Assembly (NCBI GenBank): GCA_037903475.1
Contig: JBAJFG010000232.1
Location: 744,001-808,000, forward strand
Length of the DNA: 64,000 nt
Direction of reading: 5' to 3'
From: Ancylostoma caninum
Lineage: Eukaryota; Nematoda; Chromadorea; Rhabditida; Ancylostomatidae
In this document: piece by piece, positions 10,661 to 22,381 of the stretch
How the letters are laid out: each line of letters begins with the position of its first letter
Position numbering within the stretch: position 1 is the first letter of the stretch
Notes under the pieces: model-generated
Told to the model about the DNA's origin: nothing
The model's input: the letters and a program-made list of their open reading frames with translations, nothing else
Databases searched by the model: none
Program-made: the position numbers and the translations under genes

Positions 10661-12185
10661 TACTTCCTAATTATAAGGCTCTTATCGATAATTGCCTCGA
10701 AAAGGTGATTTGTCACACAAAACTTTACTCTTTTCTGTCTTGAACAAGAATTTTTACCCGAGACATCCTTGCTTTCTCGTTCACATGGTCTTTGCAGGCG
10801 CCCTGAATGGAAATACATTAGTACTAATACTCAACTACATTACTTTTTCTGATATTTACCTAAACGAACGGACGCAATAAACTTTAAATCCCTTAAAAAC
10901 AGAACTCCGCCCCGAGCGAAATATTTGAAACGTACGCTTCATAGGTAGGTGGGTTCGTAGGCACATAAGTGCGCTGTCTTTTTTTTTCAAATTATTTGTC
11001 CTACTTTTTTTTAGTGCTGGCTGACCTAAAGGTGCACTACACATACAGCAGCTTCTACATATGTTCACATCGGGACCTACATAGTCATCAGACAACGTCG
11101 CATAATCGAATTAGACCTTCGGAAGATCGTACACTGATTTTTTTCTAAAGTGTAATTGATTTCCAACCTAAAAAAGCGTGACATAGCTGTCAATTTCTTT
11201 ATTTGCGACTTTATTTTTGACAATTACGAATCATATGAGTCTTTGTTCCTGCGATCGGCTTGAGTAACGTGTGGAATATACGACGCAATCGCAAGTGGAA
11301 GAAATGGACGCAATCGTTAGTGGAAAACTAAGAAAATGTTACAGACAATAAATAGCAAAAAAAATTAAAATATCACGAAAAAAAGCAGAAAACATGAACC
11401 GCTTGAACTACATACTTTTTGAATTTCGTACACTAAAATGAGAAACCATACTGAGAGATTCAAAAAAACATACGTACAGGGAACTCTAAACGGCCGTATT
11501 CAAGGGGCGGGACCGCGACGCAGCCTTCTTGGGCAGAGACGCAGAGTTTCTGCATATGGCTCTGAGTTGTCTGTTTCTACCAGCGGTATAGAACTGGAGT
11601 GCCCTCTATGTAGAAAAGTCCAAAACACTGCAACATTTTTGGGAATTATCCATCCTTTTGTTCTTTTTTTTTACCCTCTCATGAAAGACACTGGTTTTAC
11701 TAATTGTTTGATCTTATGCTCTTGAACTCCTCATGACATCAACAATAAAAAGTTGTTAGATGCATTCCGATGTTATCACAATTACTTGTTACATGCCAAT
11801 TAGAGACCATAATCTTCCTCCCTAGTCGTGAAAGAAATAGGTTCTCCAGCGTCCTTTCAAATTCTCGCCGGTGATTCGCTGCATATTGCCATGATCTTCC
11901 TAATATTTCTTCAAACTGTTTCTTTCACCGACTCGGTAGTCTGCCTTGCGGTCCGCAATAGTTCCATAAACACCTAAATATTACCTTTCGTGTCCATCTG
12001 TTGTCATCACATCTTGCAGAGTGGCCTGCACACCTTAGTTTTCATTCCCTTGAATCACCGTGTACATATTTCAAAGAGGTGCATTGACTGGTTTCTTCGC
12101 TACTGATTCTGTCTCGCAATAGAACTTGAAGTAAATTCCTTTCCATTGCTCTTTGCGTGGTCAGCAGTTCCAATTCATCTGTTTC
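10661..12185. other. Stretch with no recognised gene
   Basis: AT-rich sequence with short uninformative frames (the longest, 95 codons at 11438-11725, has no family resemblance and no splice context that I can extend). Confidence 0.45.
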
Positions 12186-12189
12186 CTGT

Positions 12190-13078
12190 AGATACCTGCA
12201 GCAGCCGTGGGAATCATACTATATGTATTTGCAAAATGGTGGCACAGGACAGGATTCGATCTCCTGACCGCCACGACGTCGATCATTCGCTTAACCCACT
12301 GAGCTATGCGAGCACGCGATACAGCGCACAAATGTGTGCCCACTATTACTCGCACTTACGCTTACCGTGATTTATCTTAGAAATTTATGTAAAACGTTTA
12401 TGCAAGCCGTGGGAAGCATACTATATGTAGTTGCAAAGTGATGGCACAGGACAGGATTCGATCCCCTGACCGCCACGACGTCAATCATTCGCTCAACCCA
12501 CTGAGCTATGCGCACACGCGATGCAACATACAAATGGTGCCCACTATTACTTACACTTACACTTATCGTAGTTTATCTTAGAAATTTATGCAAAACGTTG
12601 CCGGATGCCTTCCTGGACTACCCGAAGGAGATCACGGGGGACGTTCCAAGCAGTGAACCCCAAACACTGCGATACTTAACTCTGGATCTCCAACGGAGTG
12701 GAACCAGCGATAGGGACAGATTGCAATCTGCCGCTCAAACCACTGAGCCATCCGGGCTACTTTTTATGTTGGTGTTTGTTAGATAACTGCAACAGCCGTG
12801 GGAAGCATACTATATGTATTTGCAAAATGGTGACATAGGACAGGATTCGATCTCCTGACCGCCACGACGTCAATCATTCGCTCAACCCACTGAGCTATGC
12901 GCACACGCGATACAGCGCACAAATGTGTGCCCACTCTTACTCGCACTTACGCTTACCGTGATTTATCTTAGAAATTTATGTAAAACGTTTATGCAAGCCG
13001 TGGGAAGCATACTGTATGTATTTGCAAAGTGATGGCACAGGACAGGATTCGATCCGCTGACCACCACAACGTCGATCA
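12190..13078 (-). repeat. Rearranged copy of the dimeric tRNA-like repeat
   Basis: Minus-strand module A appears at about 12253-12312, 12452-12511 and 12843-12902, with a truncated copy near 13045-13078; a single module B lies at about 12694-12760. The conserved block is at 12590-12660. Unlike the 1-1890 array, A modules are repeated without B, joined by a shorter linker containing tatgcaagccgtgggaagc. The last copy breaks abruptly into unrelated DNA at about 13078. Confidence 0.85.
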
Positions 13079-13436
13079 AAAGATATATTTCATCCATGAG
13101 CTCGTAAAACATGTTTGGATGACTACCAGGATCTCTTCTAGTGGCTCTATCTGCTAATCATTGTTTCGGAAAGTTTCTTCTATTGCTTTTCGTGATCTTC
13201 TGTGACAGTTGTCCCACTTCTAGCTCTTTTTGAAGCTATTAATAAGCCTAAAACTAGCTCTATCGCAAATCGTTACTACCCAAGCCAACGGGTGAAGTTT
13301 TATGACGTCGACATCGTTGTTTGAAATATCGTGAATGTTATCGACTCCATGATTCGATGCACTAACGGCTAACCGCTGCAGGTACTCGTATCCACACTTG
13401 ATAGGTATCACCGATCGCTGACACTACAACTCGGAG

Positions 13437-15565
13437 ATGATCAACGTGTTCAACTCGCCAATCGAAGCGTCGACGATCGACGAGTTCGCTGAGGGCCGAT
13501 CGGATGAGGAGCCGGTCTTTGAGAAGGTACGCAAAACTATTTCCTAGATTTGAGATTTTTAATGTAGTAAATTTAGTTGGTTGAGAAACAATGTCAATTT
13601 TTATAAATTTACCTTTCACAGCAAATTTTTCATACCACCTAGAATAAAACTCAAACTTGCAAAATGCAACCTAAAAATTGCTAAGTCTACCCTTCTTTTA
13701 TAGATTTAAAATTTGGTTATGGTTTTAAAATTGTTAAAATAATATTATTTAATTTATGTACGTCTTCACTCATGGATTTTCCATTTATATATTTATTGAT
13801 ACACCAAATGAAGCGGGGCATGGCAATTTCCAAGGCAATACTCACGTTCTTGGAGGAAAAAAATAATATTTGAGATATTTGGGTTCTCAGGATATCATCA
13901 AATAATGTGTCATGTTACTAAGGGTCTTGAAGCACATTCAGTTCACATGCTGCTTAGAATTCTATTGTTGAATTATCTGAAAGTCTAGAGGTTATCCAGA
14001 GAATTTCAGTGTTTATATGGAGAATTCTGGACTTTTCCCGGTAAATCTCTAACGAATTTTCAGATTAATACCCGAGTTCTAGTCGGAACTACCCGATTCA
14101 AACTCAAACTTTTTTGTATTGAAAACACAAATAAAACTATACATAGGTGTCATAGGTGTTAAATCAGTGTGAAAATAAACATAATGGCAATTACAACTAT
14201 CTTCCGTATTGGACATATTCCTATTTTCAATCTCTAGGAGGCAGCTACCACCAAACTGGCTCACGTCGACATAGTCAAATGAGGAGTTCGATTATGCGTC
14301 AAATGAAGGTCTTTATGTGTACATACACTTGCCACATGGAATGAACATAATTTTTCAAAGAGATAATTACTGGCCTGCGCCTGTATACCAGTTTGTCGAA
14401 GTTCCGGCAAGCTCCCATGGCCCCTTATGTAGCGCGAAGGGCATCATCACCGGCTGATGTCGGTAACGCTTCTGGCTTTCGTGTCTGACTTCTTGACAAG
14501 ATTATTGGGCTCCTTCTAAGTACTACACCTTGCTCGGCAGTGACTACGGATTAGACCCTAGGATGCTCCGAGTTGCAAATTGCATTTTTTGGAATATTTT
14601 TTGGCCTGGCTGGCTAGAAGCGTCCGGTACTCAAGGTTCAATTTATGTCAATTTGTTCTCTTCTAATACTAGTTGCAGTTTATAGTACTTCTTTATTTCC
14701 TTTCTTTTAGACGTATCAAATGAAAATGAAAATGAAAAGTCACTAGGGCACAGCACTGGTAGGTCGATTGAACTACCTCTAAAAATGAGCCCTTTCAAGG
14801 ATTTTAACAGTAGAGTCATGTTCGCATGCAGAACGTCATTTCTACAATATTTTGTCTGTAAAACACTCTGATTTAATTCCCAAAAAACCTGTCAATTTCA
14901 GCGTAAACGCCGTCCTAAGGTCGAGTACACAGCCGATGGACGAAAGGTGAGCCCTTGTCTCTCATCTTTTTATAATTAATAGTGAGCCATTGACCCTTGT
15001 TTTTGAAAAAATATCGCATGTGGCCAAACCTAAATTGAAAATTCCTGACTATATTTGAGACACTCACCCCTCTCTGGTATCCTTCACACACCTTTCGAAC
15101 ACAAAAACCCGCCACCCCTCACCGAAAATACTCGCAAATGTGCAGCTGAAATCATGCATTGAAGAGGTAATCAGGATTAAAATCATGAAGTTGAAGCTCA
15201 TCGATGGTGTTCTCGAAGATGAACAGACACCGGACACACTGTGGACAACGGCGATCTCTCGAGGTGTGGCCAACGACTGGAGAGCAAAAGCTGAAGGAGG
15301 ACCGTTCTACAGAGCTAAGCGCTATGGTAAAGTTGAGATGCTAAAAATTCGTATGGAATTAATCCTCGGCTCATCAGGAACCTACTAAACCCAGTAAATT
15401 AAAACTCAATCTAGCCTAAGTGATGAATTTTTTCCAGTGTCGGTCGTGTCTTACGACGTGAAGGTGTTCGTACAGAAGTCGATGCGTCATTACGGCACTG
15501 CGATTCTGCTGCTGCTCAACTTCTGCTTAGCCGTGACAATCTGTCGACTTTTCAAGATCTTATGA
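13437..15565 (+). CDS. Gene A: four-exon gene of unknown family, predicted 147 aa
   Basis: Exons by splice signals: 13437-13526, 14902-14946, 15146-15326 and 15438-15565. Donors GTACGC, GTGAGC and GTAAAG and acceptors TTTCAG, GTGCAG and TTCCAG keep one continuous frame (phases 0, 0, 1), totalling 444 nt with a TGA stop. Exon 1 is acidic (ends DEEPVFEK), exon 2 is basic (RKRRPKVEYTADGRK), exon 3 ends AEGGPFYRAKRYG, and exon 4 includes a hydrophobic stretch (AILLLLNFCLAV) close to the C-terminus that could be a membrane segment. Codon choice favours C/G in third positions, as expected of coding sequence. The start ATG is the first in frame after a stop at 13419, but an upstream exon is possible. 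Exon 4 is also open in a second frame for longer, so the 3' end is the least certain part. I do not recognise the family. Confidence 0.5.
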
Positions 15566-15904
15566 ACATTGTTCCTATCGATACCTACAATTATCGTGTG
15601 TCATTTAATATAAACATTGATACCTTGGCTAACTGTTCTTGGAAAATTACCATGTTCAGTCGGAGATGATCTAGAGTATGGTCCTACTGGTATCGCGACC
15701 AGTACGGCTCAAATGTGGGACAGGAAAAACTGGACTTTTTATCTTATCTTGGCAAGTTAAGACTAACTGAGGTGGTTTCGAAACTACGAGGATCCCTTAC
15801 AACAGGAGCCCGCAAAACCGGGGAGCGAAGGAAGAATGAGACGTTGGCAGAGTGAAGAACGCTAACGAAGTGGAGGCACACACGGATTGTACACACTCCT
15901 TTAT

Positions 15905-16357
15905 AAAGTCTTTACGCGCAATCGGCGGAAAATTTTCGAGCGCGCCCAGCATGTGGCGCGTGCGCGGCGCGGCCCTCTTGTGGCAGCGGTCCCCAGTCGT
16001 TCGTCAGATTCTTGGCCCAGGTGAGTGTTTTTCTTTCATGCCTGTGGCTGACCGATATCGACCGGATGGCCCCGCATGCTTCATATTTTGCACTTTTTCC
16101 CCATGCATGACCCCAAATGCTTGTTTTTATTGTTTTTATGAAGCATGCGGGGCCGTCCGGTCGACATTGTCAGCCACATGCCTCACACCTTGAGATAAAC
16201 TTCAATCAAAGAAAAAATCAAGGAAAAGACTCACCTGGGCCAAGAATCTGACGGACGACGCCACAAGGGACCGCTGCCACAAGAGGGCCGCGCCGCGCAC
16301 GCACCCCATACTGGGCGCGCTCGAAAATTCTCCGCCGATTGCGCGCAAGGACTTTAC
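15905..16357. mobile_element. Large nested foldback element (~450 bp)
   Basis: An outer arm starting aaagtctttacgcgcaatcgg at 15905 and running through gcgcggccctcttgtggcag to ttggcccaggtgag near 16025 is mirrored at 16230-16357. Inside lies a second inverted pair: gtggctgaccgatatcgacc near 16044 and its diverged mirror around 16140-16180. The frames on both strands across the arms are mirror images of each other and not genes. The arm contains CAG|GTGAG, a good splice-donor sequence. No transposase is present. Confidence 0.8.
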
Positions 16358-17156
16358 GGCGCCTTTCCCGCCAAAGTACCAGATCACAGAGATCAAAAGA
16401 GATCAAACTTAAGATCAAAGAGAAAACATGGCAATAATAATAACAACCGAGAAAACAACCAAACAAATTGACTACAAAAAGTAACACTTCCTAAAGTACT
16501 ACTTTGTCTACAATCATAAATCTGTTCACAATGCATATAGCATAGGTTGAAAACAATAACAAGAATCAAAGGCTAAGTATCCATTTAACTGAGTCTATCC
16601 AGACAAAAATAAATTTTCGTCTCCATGCTCGAGCGTCCCTGAATCTGGTGATTTATAGAGATTTCTTTCATCGCACTGAGTTTTGAAAGCGGGACCTTAT
16701 TGCTGACCTAAAGAAGGACCTTCAATGTAAGCGTCACCTTAGAGGTCCAAAGTGGATCTATGTATTATAATATGTCGGAAAAGTTTCCCACCCGTTTTGA
16801 GCTTCCTGTTCAAATTTATTTTTTCTCTTCAATGTAATTAATAAAGTCACAGTATATGTGGTTAGCGAAAGTTGTACCCTGGTTCATATTGGACTCGCCA
16901 CGCCGTATTGAGAAAGAAATTTTTGAACGTAGTTCATTACAGGTACAGCACAATATGTATTATACAAGTAGGAATAATGGATCACCAACTTACTGACGCT
17001 GGACGGAAGCCACTATCGAGCGGCAGGCGTTATTTTACCACGCGGTTTTTTTAGAGCGCTTTTGGAGAGTTCGCTTCCTAAACCACACTTTTGTATAGTT
17101 GTTTTTCATCGGCTAGTCATAAGCTCGTCATCAGCACGTCATGTTTTTCCCCATAG

Positions 17157-17338
17157 ATTCCAAAATGTCAAGAACACTGACTGACTTAGTCAGCGACTAC
17201 GGAGACAGTCCCAGTGCTCACCTAACCGTCACTAGTCAGCTGTTGAACCTGTGCGCACGCCAGTCGAACATGCTCAACGTGCATGTGATGCAGCCTCACG
17301 ATTTCGACCTGGTCGTGTCAGGTGTCTTTAACCCCAGG
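17157..17338 (+). CDS. Isolated candidate coding exon, unknown gene
   Basis: A frame of 60 codons plus two leading bases runs from a CCATAG acceptor to the strong donor AGG|GTGAGT. The translation (SKMSRTLTDLVSDYGDSPSA, later LLNLCARQSNMLNVHVMQPH) is compositionally protein-like, and third positions favour C/G. The exon needs one base from an upstream exon and ends in phase 0. It could belong to gene A (whose exon 3 ends in a compatible phase) or to a gene shared with the exons at 20.2-20.9 kb, but I could not close either chain. It could also start at the internal ATG at 17165. Confidence 0.45.
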
Positions 17339-18566
17339 GTGAGTCGTTGATGAGATTTGCGAAGTGCATAGAAAATACTATATGAAACGGTCTCATATAC
17401 GTTGCGATCCAGAGCTTCACTCACAGCCAAAATCAGAGGTTCCGGACCGGCAATACGCTACGTAGCCTCGCACGGTGCGGTCGCGTAGCGCTCGCAACAA
17501 CGACAGATCAGATAAATCGATAGATGTACTCGAGCCTAGTGGAAGTGTCACTCTTTGTGCCGGTCCAACAATTCTGCTTCAGCAATTAGCTCTGTTAATT
17601 ACATTTTTGGATTACTCAATTTTTACTGCATGACCTACCGTTGTCGAGATCACAAAGCAACCGCACCGCGTGCGGAGGCGTAGCATGTCGTCGGCCCAAC
17701 AGCTCTGTCCAGAGCAAGGTTAAGAAATTTACCGTTTAAAAAGGATGTTTTCGCTCCATATGATTGAGCCTTGCATTCCAAATCTCATTAATGGTGATAA
17801 GTGTCCAAGGTTTCTGGGGAGAAAACTATATTCGAGCCATATGTGTCGGCGCTTTTGCCATTTCAGAGGCTCTGCTCGTGAATAACCTAACTCTTCACCC
17901 AACAAGTACCTCACTACCTCGTTCCAGCTTCTCAAAATTGTTAAAAACGCTTAGAACAAAAACTCCGCTATGCTTAAAATCAGCACACCCTCTGTACCAG
18001 AGCAATTGCAGATGTTAGCGCACATCACTGTCGAAGAGCACATCTGACTCAGTACTGTCATGTAAAGAATAATGATAAATTGTTTACCATACACTTTGCT
18101 TCTTCTGCGATTAGGTATGCTTAGGGCCCGAGCACAGTGCTTCTGCAATGGCATCTTGATCCGGGTTTAGGGTAATTTGTACTAGCTGCGTGCTTCAATC
18201 GCGCATCAGTCGCACGCATCCATTTGAAGGGATTTTTCATGAAGACCGGTCAACTACGGCATGTACATCCTCAATGAAAAGAACGTGCGGCCGTCGCGAG
18301 GCCGTAAACGCGTGCGTCTGAGCTGCGACTGCGATGCGACTGAAGCCTATTCTTCATCATATAGACGCACGCGCGTCAGTCGCACGCACCCAGTATAAAT
18401 TGCCCTTTTAAAGCTCGCCATGGCCGTGGGGTACCTTAAACGTTTCTATCGATCGGCCGGTATTTCGTCTACCGACGGTCTCCAGTGTGGCCGCGGGCCG
18501 TTATTCTGGCCCGATCTTAGCCAACTGTGAAACCCCTGACCAGGCCATTGCCGGGCTGATTGTCTG
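17339..18566. other. No recognised gene; GC-rich mirrored segments
   Basis: GC-rich segments at 17430-17500 and 17640-17700 and the repeated phrase tcagtcgcacgca(t/c)cc at about 18206 and 18376, with a mirrored version near 18318-18345, suggest decayed foldback elements. The rest shows nothing I can name. Confidence 0.35.
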
Positions 18567-18797
18567 AAAAGTTATTCATGCTTGCGGCGCGTCAAAGTTT
18601 ACGCGCCTAGACAAAACTCCACGAAGTTTTCGCGCCGACCCAAAGCGGCGAAAATGGAAACGCGGTTTGTTCGCGCGGCAGTCGCAACGGCGAAACTAGG
18701 AACAGTGCTGACCTGCCAGGATTTGTCTTCTACCTCCTTCCTTTGCACTGTGTATCGGCGCGTAAACTTTGACGCGCCGCAAGCATGAATAACTTTT
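18567..18797. mobile_element. MITE with ~40 bp perfect terminal inverted repeats
   Basis: GTTATTCATGCTTGCGGCGC starting at 18571 and continuing to ttacgcgcc is matched exactly by its reverse complement at 18756-18792, and pairing extends a few bases outward (AAAAGTTATT / AATAACTTTT). The internal 150 bp has no coding content. Perfect arms imply a young or gene-converted element. Confidence 0.85.
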
Positions 18798-20208
18798 GAC
18801 ACTTACCACCCGCGAGCGGCAGGACTCGGTAAGACATTGTATAGGGAGTCACTGTTCCAGGTTCTTTCCCAGGAAAAACAGGTCATTTTTGACCTGTGGT
18901 GACTTATGAGATGCTAGAGTGAGTTAAGGCATCTTTTCAATCATTCATTTATTCGTAAAGTGTCTTGGTTGCTTGTCCGTTATTGGACTGACGTCTCACG
19001 TTGGGGAGGTCTTTGCAATCCTTTTATTCCTCAATGGAGACGAAAAACTTTCATCAAATCTCATTATTCATTAGTGAACGTATACATAGACATGAATTGT
19101 GGGAATTTTTTAAAGTGCTATGAACACGTTTACTTAAAAACTGTTACGCATATATTTCAGTTTTCGTTTCGTGCACTATCCTTATACGAAAACTAAAGTA
19201 ATTTAAAACTAAAATAATAATGAATTGTGGGAAAACGGTATGGTCCAACTCCAGAAAATCAAAAATGTTTAAAAAGTACGGCTTAAAAATTTGTGTCCCA
19301 TTGTTATCCTGTCTGCTAAATCCGTGGTCATTCAAAGAAAAATCCCAACGCTGCTGCATCCTACGCAGCCAGCAAGGTGTTCCTGTTAAATAATCTGTAT
19401 GGTAAGATGACGATGCCTGTCAAATAGTCTATTTTGCAATCAGCCTAATTTGTGCGCAATCGCATCGCCCGTTCGCGCGCAAGGGCGTACAACACATCTT
19501 AATGAGATACTCATGGTAGCGGTGACTCATACATATTTTCCGGAAGTGAAGTGCGTTAACGTCAGCATTCATGGTGAACATTACGAAGTTAATGTTTTCC
19601 ACACTTTTAACTGTACATAACGAGAATTTGGCACGAAAAGGTGAGATCTTCGGTCAGTTAGGCGCCAGATTATCGATTACAGTCAAATACTTCGGCGTCC
19701 TTTGGAGAGAACGGGAAGATAGCAAAAATGGCAAAAAGTAAAGCTTGCCTAACTACAAGAATCATATTTTATTTTGAATACATATTTGCCGCTGTCCTTC
19801 TCTGCCAGGAAATCTTGCTACTTCCATGACCCACACCCCCTCCCCCTCTGTAAGCATTGCGTGCTTATTAGTAAAATTAATTATGCTGTGATAACTATGC
19901 TGTGGTAACTATGGCATGATAACGATTATCAGACCTTCTTATCTCATGTTATGTTTAATTTGATCCAAGGTTAGCACCCATAATAAATAAATAAACAATA
20001 TTTCTAGTGGATATTCATTGCGTTGCCAAAGCGCAAAACGAATAAAGAAAAAAAATAATAATAAATGAAGAGAAGACGTGCAAATAAAGGTATCGAACGT
20101 AAAATTAAATGGAATTAATAATAGTGCTAAATATATGTATGAAACGCGCCTATTACTGAGGCGCTTACAAAAATTTTCTACATCGCTTTGGTGCTGTGGT
20201 AACTTCAG
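18798..20208. other. Stretch with no recognised gene
   Basis: Nothing recognisable is seen; a few short frames and a GC-rich patch near 19450-19490. Confidence 0.4.
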
Positions 20209-20948
20209 GAGAATTAAGGAGCATTTCCAGACTCGTCATCGCCCTGAGGATGAAGCAACACCAGTCCAAGAGTGGGTAAGATCCCCTTTCAGAGCTTGCT
20301 AGAATTGTTATATTATTATAAATGATGTTAATGTAATACTATTCCCCTAGAACACATTTTAATTCACGCTTATTTTACTGGTATTCAGTTAATAGAATAT
20401 AGTGAAGCTAGTTTCACTATTTCATATGGTATTTTTAGTAGAATTTTTTATCTTTTAACTGGTTTTCATGGTATTCATGTAACTTTGAATCGAATTTTAA
20501 ATTCGATGAGTCCTTCAACTCATAATTGGCTTTAACGCTCAAAATAGGGCACAATGCAAAAGCAAAGAAAACTGGAAGTTTATTGTTCGGTGCAGTGAAA
20601 ACTACAGAAAAAGCCTACCTTTGGGCGCCACCCTCATCTTCTTTTACTCCAATATTGAACATCCATGATCTAGAGGCATCCCTCCACTTTTAGATGATTA
20701 TTTAGAGGCATCCCTCCATTTTTAGATCATATTTTTGCGTTCGTCCTTTCAAGTTAGGTGGTCTTAAACTACATCTATGAACCATGATCGGCGCATGGCC
20801 ATGTGTACTAACATCCACCCACACCAGGATATTCCTCCATGGATTGATGGTAACGAAGACGAGCAAGAACAAGCAGATGAATCCGCAAAAGAGAGGAACT
20901 ATTTGATTTCTGAAGCAGATGGTCTCTACTACAAAGCAAAACAATACG
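20209..20948 (+). CDS. Gene B: two linked internal exons, unknown gene (partial)
   Basis: Exon 20209-20275 (acceptor CTTCAG, donor TGG|GTAAG) encodes RIKEHFQTRHRPEDEATPVQEW after two bases borrowed from an earlier exon. Exon 20828-20948 (acceptor ACCAG, donor TACG|GTTAGT) encodes an acidic segment beginning DIPPWIDGNEDEQEQ and ending LISEADGLYYKAKQYG. Phases join at 0. The ending resembles gene A exon 3 (EGGPFYRAKRYG), including the phase-1 cut inside the terminal Gly codon, so these may be related modules or parts of one gene. No start or stop exon was found. The intervening intron contains a NUMT. Confidence 0.4.
20368..20535 (+). pseudogene. cox3: NUMT: nuclear fragment of mitochondrial cox3
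   Basis: An AT-rich island translates to IEYSEASFTISYGIF and FYLLTGFHGIHV, the conserved core of cytochrome c oxidase subunit III around its FHGxHV histidine motif, in the version typical of nematode mitochondria. The frame starts near 20368 (AYFTGIQ) and similarity fades after HVTL, ending at a TAA near 20535. Only about 170 bp of a roughly 770 bp gene are present, and it sits in a putative nuclear intron, so it is a transferred relic rather than a working gene. No other mitochondrial genes flank it. Confidence 0.8.
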
Positions 20949-21348
20949 GTTAGTGCATTTCCGGGAATCCAACAAAAAAAGGAAAAGTAGAAGAGAAAGA
21001 AAATAATATTCTGTATCTGCGGACTTTTGCGAGTCGGTCCACGACTAAAACCTTGATGGGAACGTCACGGGGATGTTCTATGTATTGTTTGCATCAGAAT
21101 TATGACCAAACTGAACACAAATTAGTCGCTTTCAGCGCTATTTTTTCATAAACCCATGCTCTGACGGCGCAAATTGCGTATTGCACATTCTGACAAGATA
21201 TTGCAAGTATTGAAACACCCGTGTATGCCCGCCTCAAAAGACATGAACAGCTTTCGAACGGGTTCCATGATAACGTACACCTAAAAACCTCCACGCCCTC
21301 CCCTCCGCAAATGCAGAATATGGTACCAAAACCACGGAAAACTGACAT

Positions 21349-21499
21349 GGTGTTTGCACGAGGCGGGTGTTTATCATCGTGAGGGAAAAGGGGGCGTTAC
21401 TAGGCCACCGTGATTGGCACATTGATCGAATGCACCAATCACAGTAGCCTTTTAAAGCCCCATTTCCCCTCACGATGATACACACCCGCACAAGGCACC
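21349..21499. mobile_element. 150 bp foldback element with CCAAT-type tip
   Basis: GGTGTTTGCACGAGGCGGGT at 21349 is mirrored by acccgcacaaggcacc ending 21499; both arms include atcatcgtgaggg and reach gtgattgg(c/t) around an 11-base loop. Similar tips occur at 62976-63089 and near 46720. Confidence 0.75.
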
Positions 21500-22277
21500 T
21501 CGCGCACTATTAAGCACCACGCCACACCACTTAAGAGGTGACTTTGCGATCCCAGCCAACCTACCTGACCGCGACGCGACCGCACGCATTCACAATGGCT
21601 CGAAGGCCAAGCAAATGAAATGGGCCGCTGTTATTTTCCATTTCAGCATCTATCGTATCATTCAACATGAAAATGTTCGCTAATCGTTCAATACAACATT
21701 GTGGGGCAGTGATACCATTTCTGTTCATAATCTGTGTATGCATTGTCATCTTTTGGCTTTCTAGACTTCTGTGAAAGTTTTCTTTTATCCATCGAATCCA
21801 TAAAATGTTCTCTTGTACCTTTGGCCATTTATTTCAAAAACTTATGTACGAAACAATCGACAAATATAGATAATTCTTATACGAATAGGTGGACAGACAG
21901 ACAGAGACAGACAGACTCGCAATGGATGTGTTCGATGTGTATGTATAGACAACTGTGGATAGGAGACCAGTACATTCGGAAATAAACCAGGTGATACACG
22001 AGTGACTCGTCCGCTCGCGCCGGCCGGCCACGACCGCGCGCGCAGCGACTCGTCGTACTCCCTGCATAACACAATATAAGATATAACTAAGCGACGGCAG
22101 CGTTCTGCATGCTAGGCCCAGCCGTGCCGCCAGAATCACTTATACCTAATCGCGTCGCGCTGCTAGCGATGCTAGCGACGACGAATCGCTTCCGTCGTGT
22201 CGCATCGTGCACGTGCGCGACTCAAGTGAAACACGATGCTCGATTATAGTACATATCGACACACCACCGGATAAAAT

Positions 22278-22340
22278 CATTACAAAAAACACCCACGCAC
22301 GCACACGCACACACACGCACATACATACACATACGCACAG
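22278..22340. repeat. CA-rich microsatellite
   Basis: Imperfect (CA)n with interspersed cgca and cata units. Confidence 0.85.
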
Positions 22341-22381
22341 ACAACCTGTGTGAATATAACGATTAATAACAGGGTGGTGCG

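Noticed and set aside
15852..16487. Plus frame at 15852-16193 and minus frames at 16202-16487 that share the same peptide
   Set aside because: The shared peptide arises because the two arms of a foldback are mirror images.
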